The notes below the pieces were generated by a model, which saw nothing but the letters and a program-made list of their open reading frames with translations, searched no databases and was not told the origin of the DNA. From assembly GCA_024803745.1 (NCBI GenBank), contig JANJXV010000006.1, forward strand, positions 42,126,001-42,190,000: a DNA stretch of 64,000 nucleotides, in the 5' to 3' direction. Made by a program: the position numbers and the translations under genes. This DNA comes from Megascapheus bottae. Taxonomy: Eukaryota; Chordata; Mammalia; Rodentia; Geomyidae. This document shows positions 21,965-31,576 of this stretch, one piece after another (within the stretch, counting starts at the first letter, position 1; the number at the start of each line of letters is the position of its first letter).

Positions 21965-23440
21965 CAATTTTTTCCCATCCCTTAAAAAAATATGTTTTAT
22001 TGTCAGTGTGATGTGTAGAGGGTTACAGTTGCATTTTTCAGGGAGTGGGTACATTACTTCTTGACATTACATGTCTTTCTCTCACTTTTCCTCCCCTACC
22101 TCTCCCAATCATTTTGTCTTTCTACTTCCCTTCCCTATTTCAAATAAACAATAAATGTATACACAATATACCAGGTAACAGGTTCGATTCCTCAGTACCA
22201 TATTCACTGAAAAAGCCGGAAGTGGTGTTGTGGCTCAAGTGGTAGAGCACTAACCTTGAGAAAGTCCAAGGACAGTGAGTTCAATCCTGAGTTCAAGTCC
22301 CAGGATTGGCAAAAAAAAACCCCACAATATACCAGGTAACAAAGTCAAATACAGTAACAACATGAGATAATGGGAAACAAAAGAGAAAAAACTACTTCAC
22401 ATAGTACATTAAGAACAACAATCATAAAAATAAACCTCTTGTTTTCATATCCTGGAGTTCATTTAGTCTCATCCTATATGGACACATGTACATAGCTGTT
22501 GAGCTATTGTGATTCTCTGCTAGGAGAATCCTAGAGGTATATTAGTTATTTCAAATGAGGGAAATCCTGGAGCCTATTTTTGGGGGAGGGGTCTGGCTTA
22601 ATTCACTTAATATGATTTTTTCCAAGTCTTTCCATTTTCTTACAAATGAGGTGATGTCATTCTTTCTGATGGCAGCATAGAATTCCATTGTGCATAAATT
22701 CCACATCTTCTTGATCCATTCATCTACTGAGGGGCATATGGATTGGTTCCACATCTTAGCTATGGTAAATAGTGCTACAATGAACACTGCTGTGCTAGTG
22801 GCTTTAGTATGTCCTTGTTTCTGGACAATTGGATAAATTCCCAGGAGTGGTATTGCTGGGTCATAGGAGAGCTCTATATTTAATCTTTTGAGGAACTTCC
22901 ATACTATTTTCCAGAGTGGTTGAACAAGTTTACATTCCCATCAACAGTGCAGTAGCGATCCCTTCTGGTCACATCCCCACCAGCATTATTGTTATTAGAT
23001 TTCTTGGTGGAATCTCAAAGTTGTTTGATTTGCATTTCTTTTATGGCCAGAGATGTGGAGCATTTCTTCATGTGTCTATTGGCAATTCTTATTCCCTTTT
23101 CAGAGAAGCCTCTCTTTAAGTCTTTCTCCCATCTTTTAATGGGATGGTTGATTCTTTGAAGATTTATTTTGGAGAAATTCAGTTTTTTTAGCTATAGATA
23201 TATTTTAGAGATGAAGTTCTTGCCTGTTGTATAGCTAGTAAAGATCTCCCATTCTGTGGACTTTCTAGTTAACTTGCTAGCTATGTCCTTTGCCGCTTTG
23301 CCATACAGAAGTTCCACAGTTCAATGAAGTCCTATTTATCCAAACTTTGTTTAATTTATTGTGTTTTTAGGCTTTTATTAAGAAAGTTTCGACCTGTGCC
23401 AAGGAGCCTTAGAGCATCTTCCTCTAAAGTTTTTTTTTTT
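21965..23440 (-). mobile_element. L1 fragment, type A, about 1.3 kb, split by a SINE
   Basis: Antisense 3' UTR ('ATTGTCAGTGTGATGTGTAG', 'GGGTTACAGTTGCATTTTTC'), SINE at 22181-22322, then the rest of the UTR and ORF2 end through 'CTATTTATCCAAACTTTG' and 'TTAAGAAAGTTTCGACCTGT'. A minus-strand frame over 22551-22787 retains ORF2 residues such as '[20 protein letters not shown]'. Broken elsewhere. Confidence 0.93.
22162..22341 (+). mobile_element. 5'-truncated ID-ID SINE with perfect 19-base TSD
   Basis: The element (22181-22322) starts inside the first monomer at its B box (GGTTCGATTCCTCAGTACCA), runs through the second monomer ('AGCCGGAAGTGGTGTTGTGG', 'CTCAAGTGGTAGAGCACTAA') and ends in an A-rich tail. 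CACAATATACCAGGTAACA is duplicated exactly at 22162-22180 and 22323-22341. It inserted into the type-A L1 3' UTR. Confidence 0.96.
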
Positions 23441-23659
23441 CAGATTAGAAAACTTTTTCTGATTTTTAGTTCACAGATCCCTTGTTCATCATGTTCGCTC
23501 TCCTGTTTTTTCTGCCCGGTGATATTTGTGAGATTTATTTTATTTTTTCATTTTAGAATTTCAGTGCTTTTTTTCCTAATAGTTTCTGGCTATCTGTTGC
23601 CATTTCCTAGCTTTGAATTTATTTTAAGAAACACATGCTTTGCTCTATATCTGAGCATA

Positions 23660-24062
23660 AATTTTCTTTTTGCCAGTCCTAGGGCTTAAACTCAGGGCCT
23701 GGGCACTGTCCTTGGGCTTTTTCCTCAAGGCTAGCACTCTACTACTTGAACCATAACACCACTTCTGGTTTTTCTATATATGTGGTACTGAAGAATAAAA
23801 CCTGGGTCTTTTATTTTGTGCCAGCCTGGGGCTTGAACTCAGGGCCTGAGTGCTGTCCTTGGACTTTTTCCTCAAAGCTAGAACTCTGCCACTTGAGCCA
23901 CAGTACCATTTCTGGCTTTTTCTATGTATGTGGTATTGAGGAATTGAACCTGGGTCTTCATGCATGTTAAGAAAGCACTCTACCACTAGGCCAAACTCCT
24001 GGGCCTCGAACCTGGGTCTTTGTGCATGCTAGGCAAGCACTCTACCACTAGGCCAAGCTCTC
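23660..24062 (-). mobile_element. ID-ID SINE split by another ID-ID SINE
   Basis: The outer copy runs 23660-23811 and resumes at 24022-24062, giving tail, second monomer, then first-monomer head ('GCATGCTAGGCAAGCACTCT'). The interruption is a complete SINE of the same family. The split falls inside the B-box-side string AACCTGGGTCTTT. Confidence 0.88.
23812..24008 (-). mobile_element. Inner ID-ID SINE (nested)
   Basis: A complete antisense dimer: 'GTGCCAGCCTGGGGCTTGAA', 'CTGCCACTTGAGCCACAGTA', 'GAATTGAACCTGGGTCTTCA', 'AGCACTCTACCACTAGGCCA'. AACCTGGGTCTTT flanks it at 23799-23811 and 24009-24021. Because this string also belongs to the SINE consensus, the TSD reading is likely but not independent. 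Confidence 0.85.
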
Positions 24063-24299
24063 ATCCTTGAGCATGGTTTTAAATCAGCTTTTAAATCCCT
24101 TTCTGATAATTCTGTGATCTGGACCATCTTTTGTTTGGCCTCTTGGGACTGTCTCTTCTTTTTAGAATGGCCTGTGTTTACATTATGCTGAGTACTTTTG
24201 GAGTGTATCTGGTATAGTATAAATGGTATGCTATGGAAACACTGGTTACTGTATTTCTTTTGTTGGAATGTAAAATTAATTTAAGTAGATAAAAGCTAC

Positions 24300-24840
24300 A
24301 ACATCCATCCCCCTACCCCCTGAGGCTAGGAGCTTCAACCTCAGCTTGATGGTTTCATCTTGGCATTGTTGCTGGTAGTCTGCCCACAGACATATGGCTC
24401 AGTAGAAAGCCAGAGAGTTGGGGAAAAGAGTTTATATTCAGAATTTAAAGTTCCCAATTCTGGGCTCCTCTCTCCAGAATCTTGAGATGCTTCTCGAATC
24501 CTACCTGTTTTCCTTCTCTCAAGTATCAGCTACTTCCTCCCACCCTAAATCTGCCTGTTCTTGGTTGATTTCCTATGTCTTCAAATTTTGAATTTTCTTC
24601 TTCTTGTTTTTAAGTTTTGTCCAGAATTTATAGGCGTTTATGTGTAGGAGAGTCAGCCTGTTAAGAGATATTTTTGGACCATTTGGGTTTGTTTTGAGCC
24701 TTTGATCATAACCACACATTGGAAGATTCTCACACTCATTGCCTAGTATTCTGCACACTGCTCAGTTATTCTTTGACTTGATTACTGTACAAGTTCTCCT
24801 TAGGTAGAGGGTTTTGTGTGGGTCGTTATTAAAATAGATG
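24300..24840. other. Unique DNA, no gene recognised
   Basis: No coding or repeat signal is recognised. Confidence 0.4.
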
Positions 24841-24844
24841 TAAT

Positions 24845-25145
24845 ATTAGGAGTAGTATTGAATGCCTGTAATCCCAGCTACTTTGGAAGAAGACATTGGG
24901 AAGATTGCGGCTGAAGGTCAGCCTGGGAACGGTGATAGCAAGACTCAACCAACAAGGCACGTGCAGAGGGACATGCCTATAATTCAACTTGAGTGGGAGG
25001 CATAGGTAGTAGCTCAGTCTGAGGCTAATCCCAGGCAAAAGTATGAGGTCTTCATTCAAGAATACCTAAAGCAAAAAAGGGCTTTGGTGTAACTCCTACA
25101 TAGCAAATATGAAGTCCCAAGTTCAAACCCTAGTACCATCAGAAA
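24845..25145 (+). mobile_element. Composite SINE: B1-like, B1-like, ID-like
   Basis: First B1-like unit 'GAATGCCTGTAATCCCAGCT' with 'GGTCAGCCTGGGAACGGTGA'. Second B1-like unit 'GGGACATGCCTATAATTCAA' with 'AGTAGCTCAGTCTGAGGC'. An ID-like end follows: 'AGTCCCAAGTTCAAACCCTA'. This three-part architecture differs from the B1-ID dimers. Two more probable copies lie at 48105-48378 and 56985-57190. Confidence 0.7.
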
Positions 25146-25540
25146 TACAATCTAAGCAAACAAAGTATGTCAGCTTTTAATCTGACCATGGTGTTCAAGC
25201 TAAACATTTAACTCTCCAGGATCTTTCTCATAACTGTAGTCATAAGTTTCTGTTTTAAACAGCAAAATCAGTTATCACAAGAGCCTTTATAATTACCTTT
25301 GTATCCCAAGTTATAGCAGGATCATTTTCTCAATTTATATTTGATATGAAAATTTATCCATAAGACAAAAGATCTTGGAGCCTGTGGAGCTGGCTGTGAT
25401 GAAACTTGAACTATCTTGATGAATTTGAAACAAGGCACAGGGCACATAATCCTATTTAAGTAGCTTAAAACAGAAACATAATGAAAACCTACTGATGTTT
25501 CTCTTCATGTTTAAATTTCTACCAGTTTTATTATCAGTAC
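25146..25540. other. Unique AT-rich DNA
   Basis: No gene or repeat is recognised. Confidence 0.4.
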
Positions 25541-25555
25541 ATCTATCTATCTATC

Positions 25556-25593
<38 letters not shown>
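25541..25593. repeat. (TCTA)n microsatellite
   Basis: About thirteen ATCT/TCTA units with one ATC interruption near 25555. A common polymorphic tetranucleotide type. Confidence 0.95.
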
Positions 25594-25721
25594 GAATGAC
25601 ATTTTCAAATGTTGCTTAGAGTTTACTCCATAGTTGATTCTCAGCCTTCAGTGAGATTGGGAGAGAACAATGAAAGGAGTGTATTGTACTTATAAACAAG
25701 ATGCATTGTACTTACAAACCA

Positions 25722-25950
25722 ACATGTTTGATAAGCACCATTGACTTATACCTGTAATCTTTAGCTACTTAGGAGGCTGAGATGTGAGGATAGCAGTTTG
25801 AAGCCAGCTAGGGCAGGGAAGTCTGTGAGACTCTTATCTTCAATTGACCAAGAAAAGCTAGAAGTAGAAGTGTTGTTTAAGTGGTAGAACACTAGCCTTG
25901 AACAAAATGCTCAAGGCCTAAAATCAAGCCTTCGGATTGGCACACAAAAC
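25722..25950 (+). mobile_element. B1-ID dimeric SINE
   Basis: B1 head ('TTAGCTACTTAGGAGGCTGA', 'GAAGCCAGCTAGGGCAGG'), linker ('GAGACTCTTATCTTCAATTG'), ID-like unit ('GTGTTGTTTAAGTGGTAGAA'), then 'GGATTGGCACACAAAAC' and an A-rich tail. Confidence 0.92.
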
Positions 25951-26841
25951 AAAACAAAAGAAAACAAGAGAAAGCAAAAACCCAACTCCCTTCTGCTGTA
26001 TTGAATTGTTACCCTCTAAAGGTAATAAAATTTAGTTAAAAATATCATATACTTATTGCAGTCTATAACATATGGTAATAATAGTGAACAATCACCAGAA
26101 ATTCTTTTTAAAATAAGTTACATTAATTGTACAAAGGTAGTTTCATTGTGATTTATCTACACATGCATAATGTACTTTGATCAATAAACATCAGATATCC
26201 TTAGCCAATGGGTAATATCAGTCTAAATACAAAACACTCCAAAAACTTTATTAAATATTTCTTACAAGAAACAGACTATACATGAATGTTTTAGAAATTA
26301 TCTTCACTTAAACCTCTTTTCCCTTCTTTATGTTTGTGATATTACTAACTTGAAAATATTTTTGAGTAGACATCATTCACTTTGAAACTCAAAAATGAGA
26401 AACAAAGTGGCATACAATTTCATGGTATAGTTTTGTGGTTCACATAGTTTCATTGCTTCTTATTTGAATTGTTCTTTAGCAATAACTTTAATTCAATATT
26501 TTAATTGTGCTTTAGTTGTTTTTTGTGCAATCACAATAATTATGGATATCTGCATATTAAATGAATGCTTTATAATATTCTGAGACATTTCATTAGTGGT
26601 TATCAGTGTAATTGAACTATAAGTTCCATTTTGATGCATCCTTCCATATTCAACCCTACCACTCAGGAGATGGATGTCTTAGAATTTATGGGATAGGTTG
26701 TATTTAGCCTATAATTTGAGAAATCGCTGCCCTATTGGAAACTGTGTACATCCAATATCCAGCTGTGATAGTCTGATTTACTTTTTAGAAATTTTCAATG
26801 TATACATGATGTAATGTTTATATCAGGTTAAACATAACTCT
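25951..26841. other. AT-rich DNA with a possible old L1 scrap
   Basis: Positions 26120-26200 ('GTAGTTTCATTGTGATTTAT', 'GCATAATGTACTTTGATCAA') resemble an antisense L1 3' region. The rest is AT-rich and unrecognised. Confidence 0.4.
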
Positions 26842-27343
26842 ATCTTTAAATATTTTTTTGTCTTTTCTTTTCTTTTTTTTATATTTTTTATTTTTTTATT
26901 GTAATTAGTAAAAGGGTTACATGATATTTGCCAGATAGAAGGTGCATTAATTCACATACATTGATACCCTTTCACATGTCTTGGTACCCATTTCCCTCCC
27001 CCCCCCACACCCCCCACTCATCTTGGTTTTCTCCCCTTCCCTATCAAATTTCAAATATCCAAATACAAATGAATTCAATATATCAGATAACAAAGTGAGA
27101 TACTATACCAATATGAGATAACCAAGGGATAGCAAAGAAGATGAGAGACAACATAGTACATTAAGGAAAACAATCATTCATTATATAGCTTTTGTTTCAA
27201 TATCCTGGAGGTCCTTTCAATTAGCTTCACATTATATGGCCTTATGTATCAAGATTTTGCTCTATTGCAGATTACCATAAAGAAAGATAAAAATATTTAA
27301 AGACAATGGTTTCCCTCATTCGCCATAATCTTTAAATATTTTT
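26842..27343 (-). mobile_element. L1 insertion, type B, with inverted 5' end
   Basis: The antisense 3' UTR (about 26858-27271) runs to 'TTTTGCTCTATTGCAG'. A short scrambled 5' end follows: 27304-27328 is L1 in the opposite (sense) orientation ('CAATGGTTTCCCTCATTCGC'). ATCTTTAAATATTTTT flanks the whole at 26842-26857 and 27328-27343. The inverted piece fits twin priming. See the separate inverted-repeat entry. Confidence 0.88.
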
Positions 27344-27360
27344 ATCTTTCTTTATGGTAA
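27272..27360. repeat. Perfect 32-base inverted repeat with 25-base loop
   Basis: The left arm, 27272-27303, is the exact reverse complement of the right arm, 27329-27360 (which starts TCTTTAAATATTTTTATC). The loop is an inverted L1 scrap. The right arm includes the target-site duplication and continues into flanking DNA, so the left arm appears to be an inverted copy of flank made at insertion. Confidence 0.95.
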
Positions 27361-27419
27361 AACATTTAAAATTCTTTGTTTTCCTGGCTTTTTTGAAAAA
27401 TATAGTACATAATGATTGC

Positions 27420-27890
27420 CTGTGGTCACTCCTGTGCAATAATATAGTAGGAGTTCTTGTTCTTATCTATCTGCTAGCCACTACTCTATTCTCAACTTCA
27501 TTGAGACCAACTTAAAAAATATTTCGCAGAAGTAACAGCATGTAGTACTTGTTTTTTTGATGCCTGGATTATTTCATTTAGCAACACATCTGTAACTGTG
27601 TTGTAAATGTCCTGGGGCTTAAACTCAGGGTCTGGGCACTGTCCTTAGACACTTTTTGCTCAAGGCTAGCACTCCGCTGCTTGGACTACAGTGTTACTTT
27701 TGGCTTTTGCTGTGCATGTGGTTCTGGGAGTTCGAACACAGGGCTTTGTGTATGCTAGGTGAACATGCTACCACTAAGCCATGCTCCTGGCTCCTCAGCT
27801 TTTATTGTGTATAATATACTACATTTTCTTTGTCCATTCATTAGTTAAAGGACACAGAGGTTGTTTTTTGGCTATTGTGAATAAAAACTA
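27420..27890 (-). mobile_element. Old L1 3' region split by a SINE
   Basis: Parts 27420-27603 ('GATGCCTGGATTATTTCATT', 'TAGCAACACATCTGTAACTG') and 27797-27890 ('CATTTTCTTTGTCCATTCAT', 'GGTTGTTTTTTGGCTATTGT') are antisense matches to older L1 ORF2/3' sequence. Heavily diverged. Confidence 0.75.
27604..27796 (-). mobile_element. ID-ID dimeric SINE
   Basis: Antisense: 'CCTGGGGCTTAAACTCAGGG', 'GCTGCTTGGACTACAGTG', then head 'GAGTTCGAACACAGGGC' and 'CATGCTACCACTAAGCCATG'. Diverged from the younger copies and inserted within the old L1. Confidence 0.9.
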
Positions 27891-28938
27891 ATTTAATGCA
27901 TAATTAATGTTAACCAGTAGTTAAAGTAGTTGCTAGAATAGTATTCTGTAGTGTATTCTGTGTTTTCTTTTTCCTTCTAGGTATTATGCACTTTGCACAT
28001 AGTAAGTGTTTAACCAGGATCTATTTGAGTTATTGTTGCTTTTTCTTCATCCTACTAAATAAAAATCAATCTTACAATATTCTTTGGGGATGTGTAAGTT
28101 TTATTTGGAAGCTTATTAAGTATATTTCCCTTAACATCAAGATTTTTTGGTGTAGGAAAATTAAATATTGACAGCTTTGTAGTGATAAATAATATTATTT
28201 TCTTGTTTTAATGAGAATCTCCAAAAATACATATTTTCATGAACTCTACTTGGAAGGAAGATTCCCCAAACTATACATTCACTAATAAAGATCCTTCTAA
28301 GTTAGAATAATGTGTGAAATAGAAGCTATTATACTTACAGAATGGCATTGGCATAGAGCATCATGCCATAAATCCTTACCAAATTAGATATTTGATTTCA
28401 GTGTTAGGATCTCTTGGCTGCATTGGAGACAATGGTGAAATGAAAAGAGGAAGGTTTAGATTTAGACCAATGAAAGGTGTGGTGGGCATGAAGCTATAAA
28501 ACTGTATATTGAAACTTTTGCCCCTCTATGCATTTAGCCTGTTAAAATTGAGTGTTTGGGGGGAAATATCACTTTATAATCTATATTTGCATGTATATAC
28601 CTTTTATTGTTGGCTGCCATTTTCATAGTCACACACCAATGCTATTTAGATATCAGCACACTCTCCTATTCAAGGAGAGCTCCTTTCTCCCTTCTAAATA
28701 AGGTTGTAGGGAGACAGTGACAGGCTCTGGTGGGCTGTATTTTTATTGTGTGCAGTGGCATTCTCCAGGCTGACGAATTCTATTTCCAGCCCACACTGCA
28801 CATTCATCCCCCCTCCTTTTCCCCTTATTTCCATTCACTACTTTTGAGTTAGTTATTTGCAACTAGGAGAATTTTGAAGGCTAGAGGCAAATTTCACTAA
28901 ATCCCAGCACCTGGCTCAGGACCCAAGGCAAAACAACG
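27891..28938. other. Unique DNA, about 1 kb
   Basis: No exon or repeat family is recognised. Confidence 0.45.
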
Positions 28939-29054
28939 ATGACTTTTTTCCATATATTTTTATTATAATTAATAGAAGGGTTACATTACATTCACCAAAT
29001 TGAAGGTACATTACTTCACAAATATTGATACCCTTTCTCATGTCATGACTTTTT
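28939..29054 (-). mobile_element. Very short type-B L1 insertion with TSD
   Basis: About 95 bases of antisense 3' UTR only ('TATAATTAATAGAAGGGTTA', 'TGATACCCTTTCTCATGTC'). ATGACTTTTT occurs on both sides at about 28939-28948 and 29045-29054. An extreme 5' truncation. Confidence 0.88.
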
Positions 29055-30105
29055 ACAATCCAAGAAATCCTCTGAGTCATAAAGCAAACGAAGGAGCTGA
29101 TGTATGGGGTAGTGATGCCCTTCTCATGGTTGGGTTCATAGCTGTTGGGAAGGATGACCAGGGTGCTAGGCCTGGGGGCCCCAGACCACACATTACTAAG
29201 ATAGACACAGTGTTTCTCAGGGTGCTGCCCTGCCATGGAAGTGACTGGTCCCCACCAAGACCAACAGATAGGAGCTAACACATATTATCTTTGAGACCCA
29301 GGTGTGGTTCTTAGCAAAAACTAAATTCTCCAAAGATCTGCAATATTGAGATCAAGAAAACAAGCTCTCCCTTCATATGAAAGAATAAACTGCGAAAGAA
29401 AAACATCTAGGGATTCTATTTAGTTTGTCTGTGGGGTATTCAGCCCAGAATGTTAAATCTGTAAATTGTGACTGGGCTAAACTGAATGGCAGTCTAAGAT
29501 TCTGAACTGTTTAGCACTATGTATGAAATCTCAGCAGGTTTGAATTCTTTCGTAATTACTCATGGGGGAAAAATCACATCACACTCAACATTCATGGACA
29601 AAAGGAGAAAAATGATTAGGCATGAATATCTCAGAATTAGTCCTATCTTTATAGTCAGCCCTAATGTCTAAGCAATACTAGCAAGTGTGTGAAGTGGGTT
29701 TAAAATGATAGACATCAGCATCAATAAAATGGTGAAATAACATTAGGTCATCTAAAGGGTAGGCAGGTAACTCAGCCAGGAGCCCCTCTGATGGGGCTTT
29801 GAAAACCAGGGACCTTCCCTGGAATGGTCAGCTGAACATGAAGACAACTGTTCCACAGTCTTTAAAAAATGATATCCACTATGAAAATGGAGTTTTTCAA
29901 GAAAGTAAAAATGGCACCAAGTAAGAATACATTGATCCTTCTTCTAAAGGACATACAGTCATTAAGGAGAATAAATTAGAGATGGAAACTGTAAGTTAAA
30001 CCACACTTGGAAACTTAGAGGAAGGAAAATGATGACTAGCATTATGGAAATAGGGAATTTTAGAAGTAGACAATATCTTAAATGTAGGTTAATATAAAAT
30101 GGATG
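29055..30105. other. Unique DNA, about 1 kb
   Basis: Open frames occur on both strands at about 29050-29281 but no domain is recognised. No repeat was assigned. Confidence 0.45.
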
Positions 30106-30107
30106 GT

Positions 30108-30335
30108 AGAAGCCAGATGCCAGTGGCTCATGCTTGTAATCCCAGCTACTCAAGAGGCTGAGTTGTGAGAATTGCAGTTCAAAGCCAGCCTGGGCAAGAA
30201 AGTCCATGAGACTCTTTCTTCAATTAACTAACTACCAGAAAATTGTAAGTGGCACTGTGGCTCAAAGAGGTAGAGCAATAGGCATGAGTAAAAAAGCTCA
30301 GAGACAACATTCAGGCTCTGAGTTCAAGAAAAAAA
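30108..30335 (+). mobile_element. B1-ID dimeric SINE
   Basis: B1 head ('AGCCAGATGCCAGTGGCTCA', 'CAAAGCCAGCCTGGGCAAGA'), linker ('GAGACTCTTTCTTCAATTAA'), ID-like unit ('GTGGCACTGTGGCTCAAAGA', 'GCTCTGAGTTCAAG') and an A-rich tail. Confidence 0.93.
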
Positions 30336-30685
30336 TAGAGTTGGGAGATGGTCAGTAATTATTGATAATTTAGAATCAATTAAGTATCAGGATTTCTCAA
30401 GAACCTTTCAACAGCGTATCTTAAACCTGTGCTTTTCGGAAGTGTTTTATAGCTATACTTCTTGGGATAGTTTTCAAAGTAAAAAAAGTCTCATTACTCT
30501 TTTATTATATAAAACACACAACTCTTAATTTTTAGAGTAAGTTAAATTAATGCTAATGTTTTTAGAAAGCTGGACATGAAAGCCAATGCTGAAACAAGGG
30601 AGAACATGGAAAAAGTTTTTGTACAGAGTTGGTAAGCTAAAGGCTTTGAAATTGCCTTCCAGGAAAAATGCAGGAAAGTCCTATA
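30336..30685. other. Unique AT-rich DNA
   Basis: Nothing recognised. Confidence 0.4.
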
Positions 30686-30900
30686 AGGGTCAATTTCTTT
30701 TTTTCTTTGCTTTTTTTTTTTTTTTTCCAGTGCTGGAGCTTGAACTCAGGGTCAAGGCTAGTGCTCTGTCACTTGAGCCATGGTGGCACTTCTGGCTTTT
30801 TCTGTGTATCTGGTACCCAGGAATTGAACCAAAGGCTTTGTGCATGCTAAGTAAGTACACTACCACTAGGCCACGCTCCTGGCCCCAGGGTCCATTTCTT
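30686..30900 (-). mobile_element. ID-ID dimeric SINE with TSD
   Basis: T-run (the A-tail), 'CCAGTGCTGGAGCTTGAACT', 'GTCACTTGAGCCATGGTGGC', head 'GGAATTGAACCAAAGGC' and 'CACTACCACTAGGCCACGCT'. AGGGTC(A/C)ATTTCTT flanks it at 30686-30699 and 30887-30900 with one mismatch. A stretch inside the second monomer is missing relative to its siblings. Confidence 0.93.
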
Positions 30901-31130
30901 CTAGAAATAGAAACACAGGAAGGCAAAATGTGCAACCCGCATTTCTGAAGCACATACACATGTATCTCTGCTCTAAACCCAATCTCCTCATTCTCATTTT
31001 GTACTTACTCCTCTTATAAAATCAAAATGATTCTTATCAGGACTGAAGTTGTTTTTTGCTTGCTCCCTCCCACTATTCATTTGAGAGTTCTCATCATAAA
31101 TTGCAGCATCAAAAGTTGCTATACAAACGT

Positions 31131-31170
31131 TCTGTCTCTGTCTGTCTGTCAGTCTGTCTGTCTGTCTCTC
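31131..31170. repeat. (CTGT)n microsatellite
   Basis: About nine CTGT units with CTCTG and CAGT interruptions. Confidence 0.9.
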
Positions 31171-31260
31171 TTACAGGGCCTGGGCACTATGCCTAGGTTT
31201 CTTTTACTAAAGTTTAGGTGCCTGGATTTTCCTTTTTGTTTTTGTTTCTGCTTTGAGATC
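31171..31260 (-). mobile_element. Possible SINE scrap
   Basis: 'CAGGGCCTGGGCACTATGCC' resembles the antisense dimer tail ('CAGGGCCTGGGCACTGTCC'). Nothing beyond about 90 bases can be followed. Confidence 0.35.
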
Positions 31261-31576
31261 TGACCTTAGCCTAAGACCTAAGTGAATGCAAACTTTTGCA
31301 CGACTATGCTGGTGCCACCCCAGCCAGCTATGTTATAGATGACCCCATAGCCATGAGACCATTGAAGAGCTCACTGATTTGTCTTGCTATGTGACTAGCC
31401 CCTGCGAAGGGCTTGCATTTGAATGTATAGGATTTAAGTGTTCTGTGAATTTTATGAACTTTTTTCAAAGATTTTGATCTGCTTCTTTGTGACTTATAAT
31501 CAGAATACTTAAGAGTTCTAGGTTTGACTTTGCTGCTGGAATTTATCAGTAACTTAGATGCTTAACAAACTTAAAA
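31261..31576. other. Unique DNA, no gene recognised
   Basis: Nothing recognised. Confidence 0.4.

Larger units (their letters stand above)
23450..24300 (-). mobile_element. Ancient L1/HAL1-like stretch split by SINEs
   Basis: Flanking the SINE cluster, 23450-23659 and 24063-24300 have antisense old-L1 flavour: 'CCCTTTCTGATAATTCTGTG', 'GATCTGGACCATCTTTTGTT', 'TTTGGAGTGTATCTGGTATA'. The family is not certain. Confidence 0.4.

Noticed and set aside
29000..29281. Overlapping open frames on both strands after a short L1
   Set aside because: The frames begin inside the L1 fragment and show no domain. No evidence of an exon.
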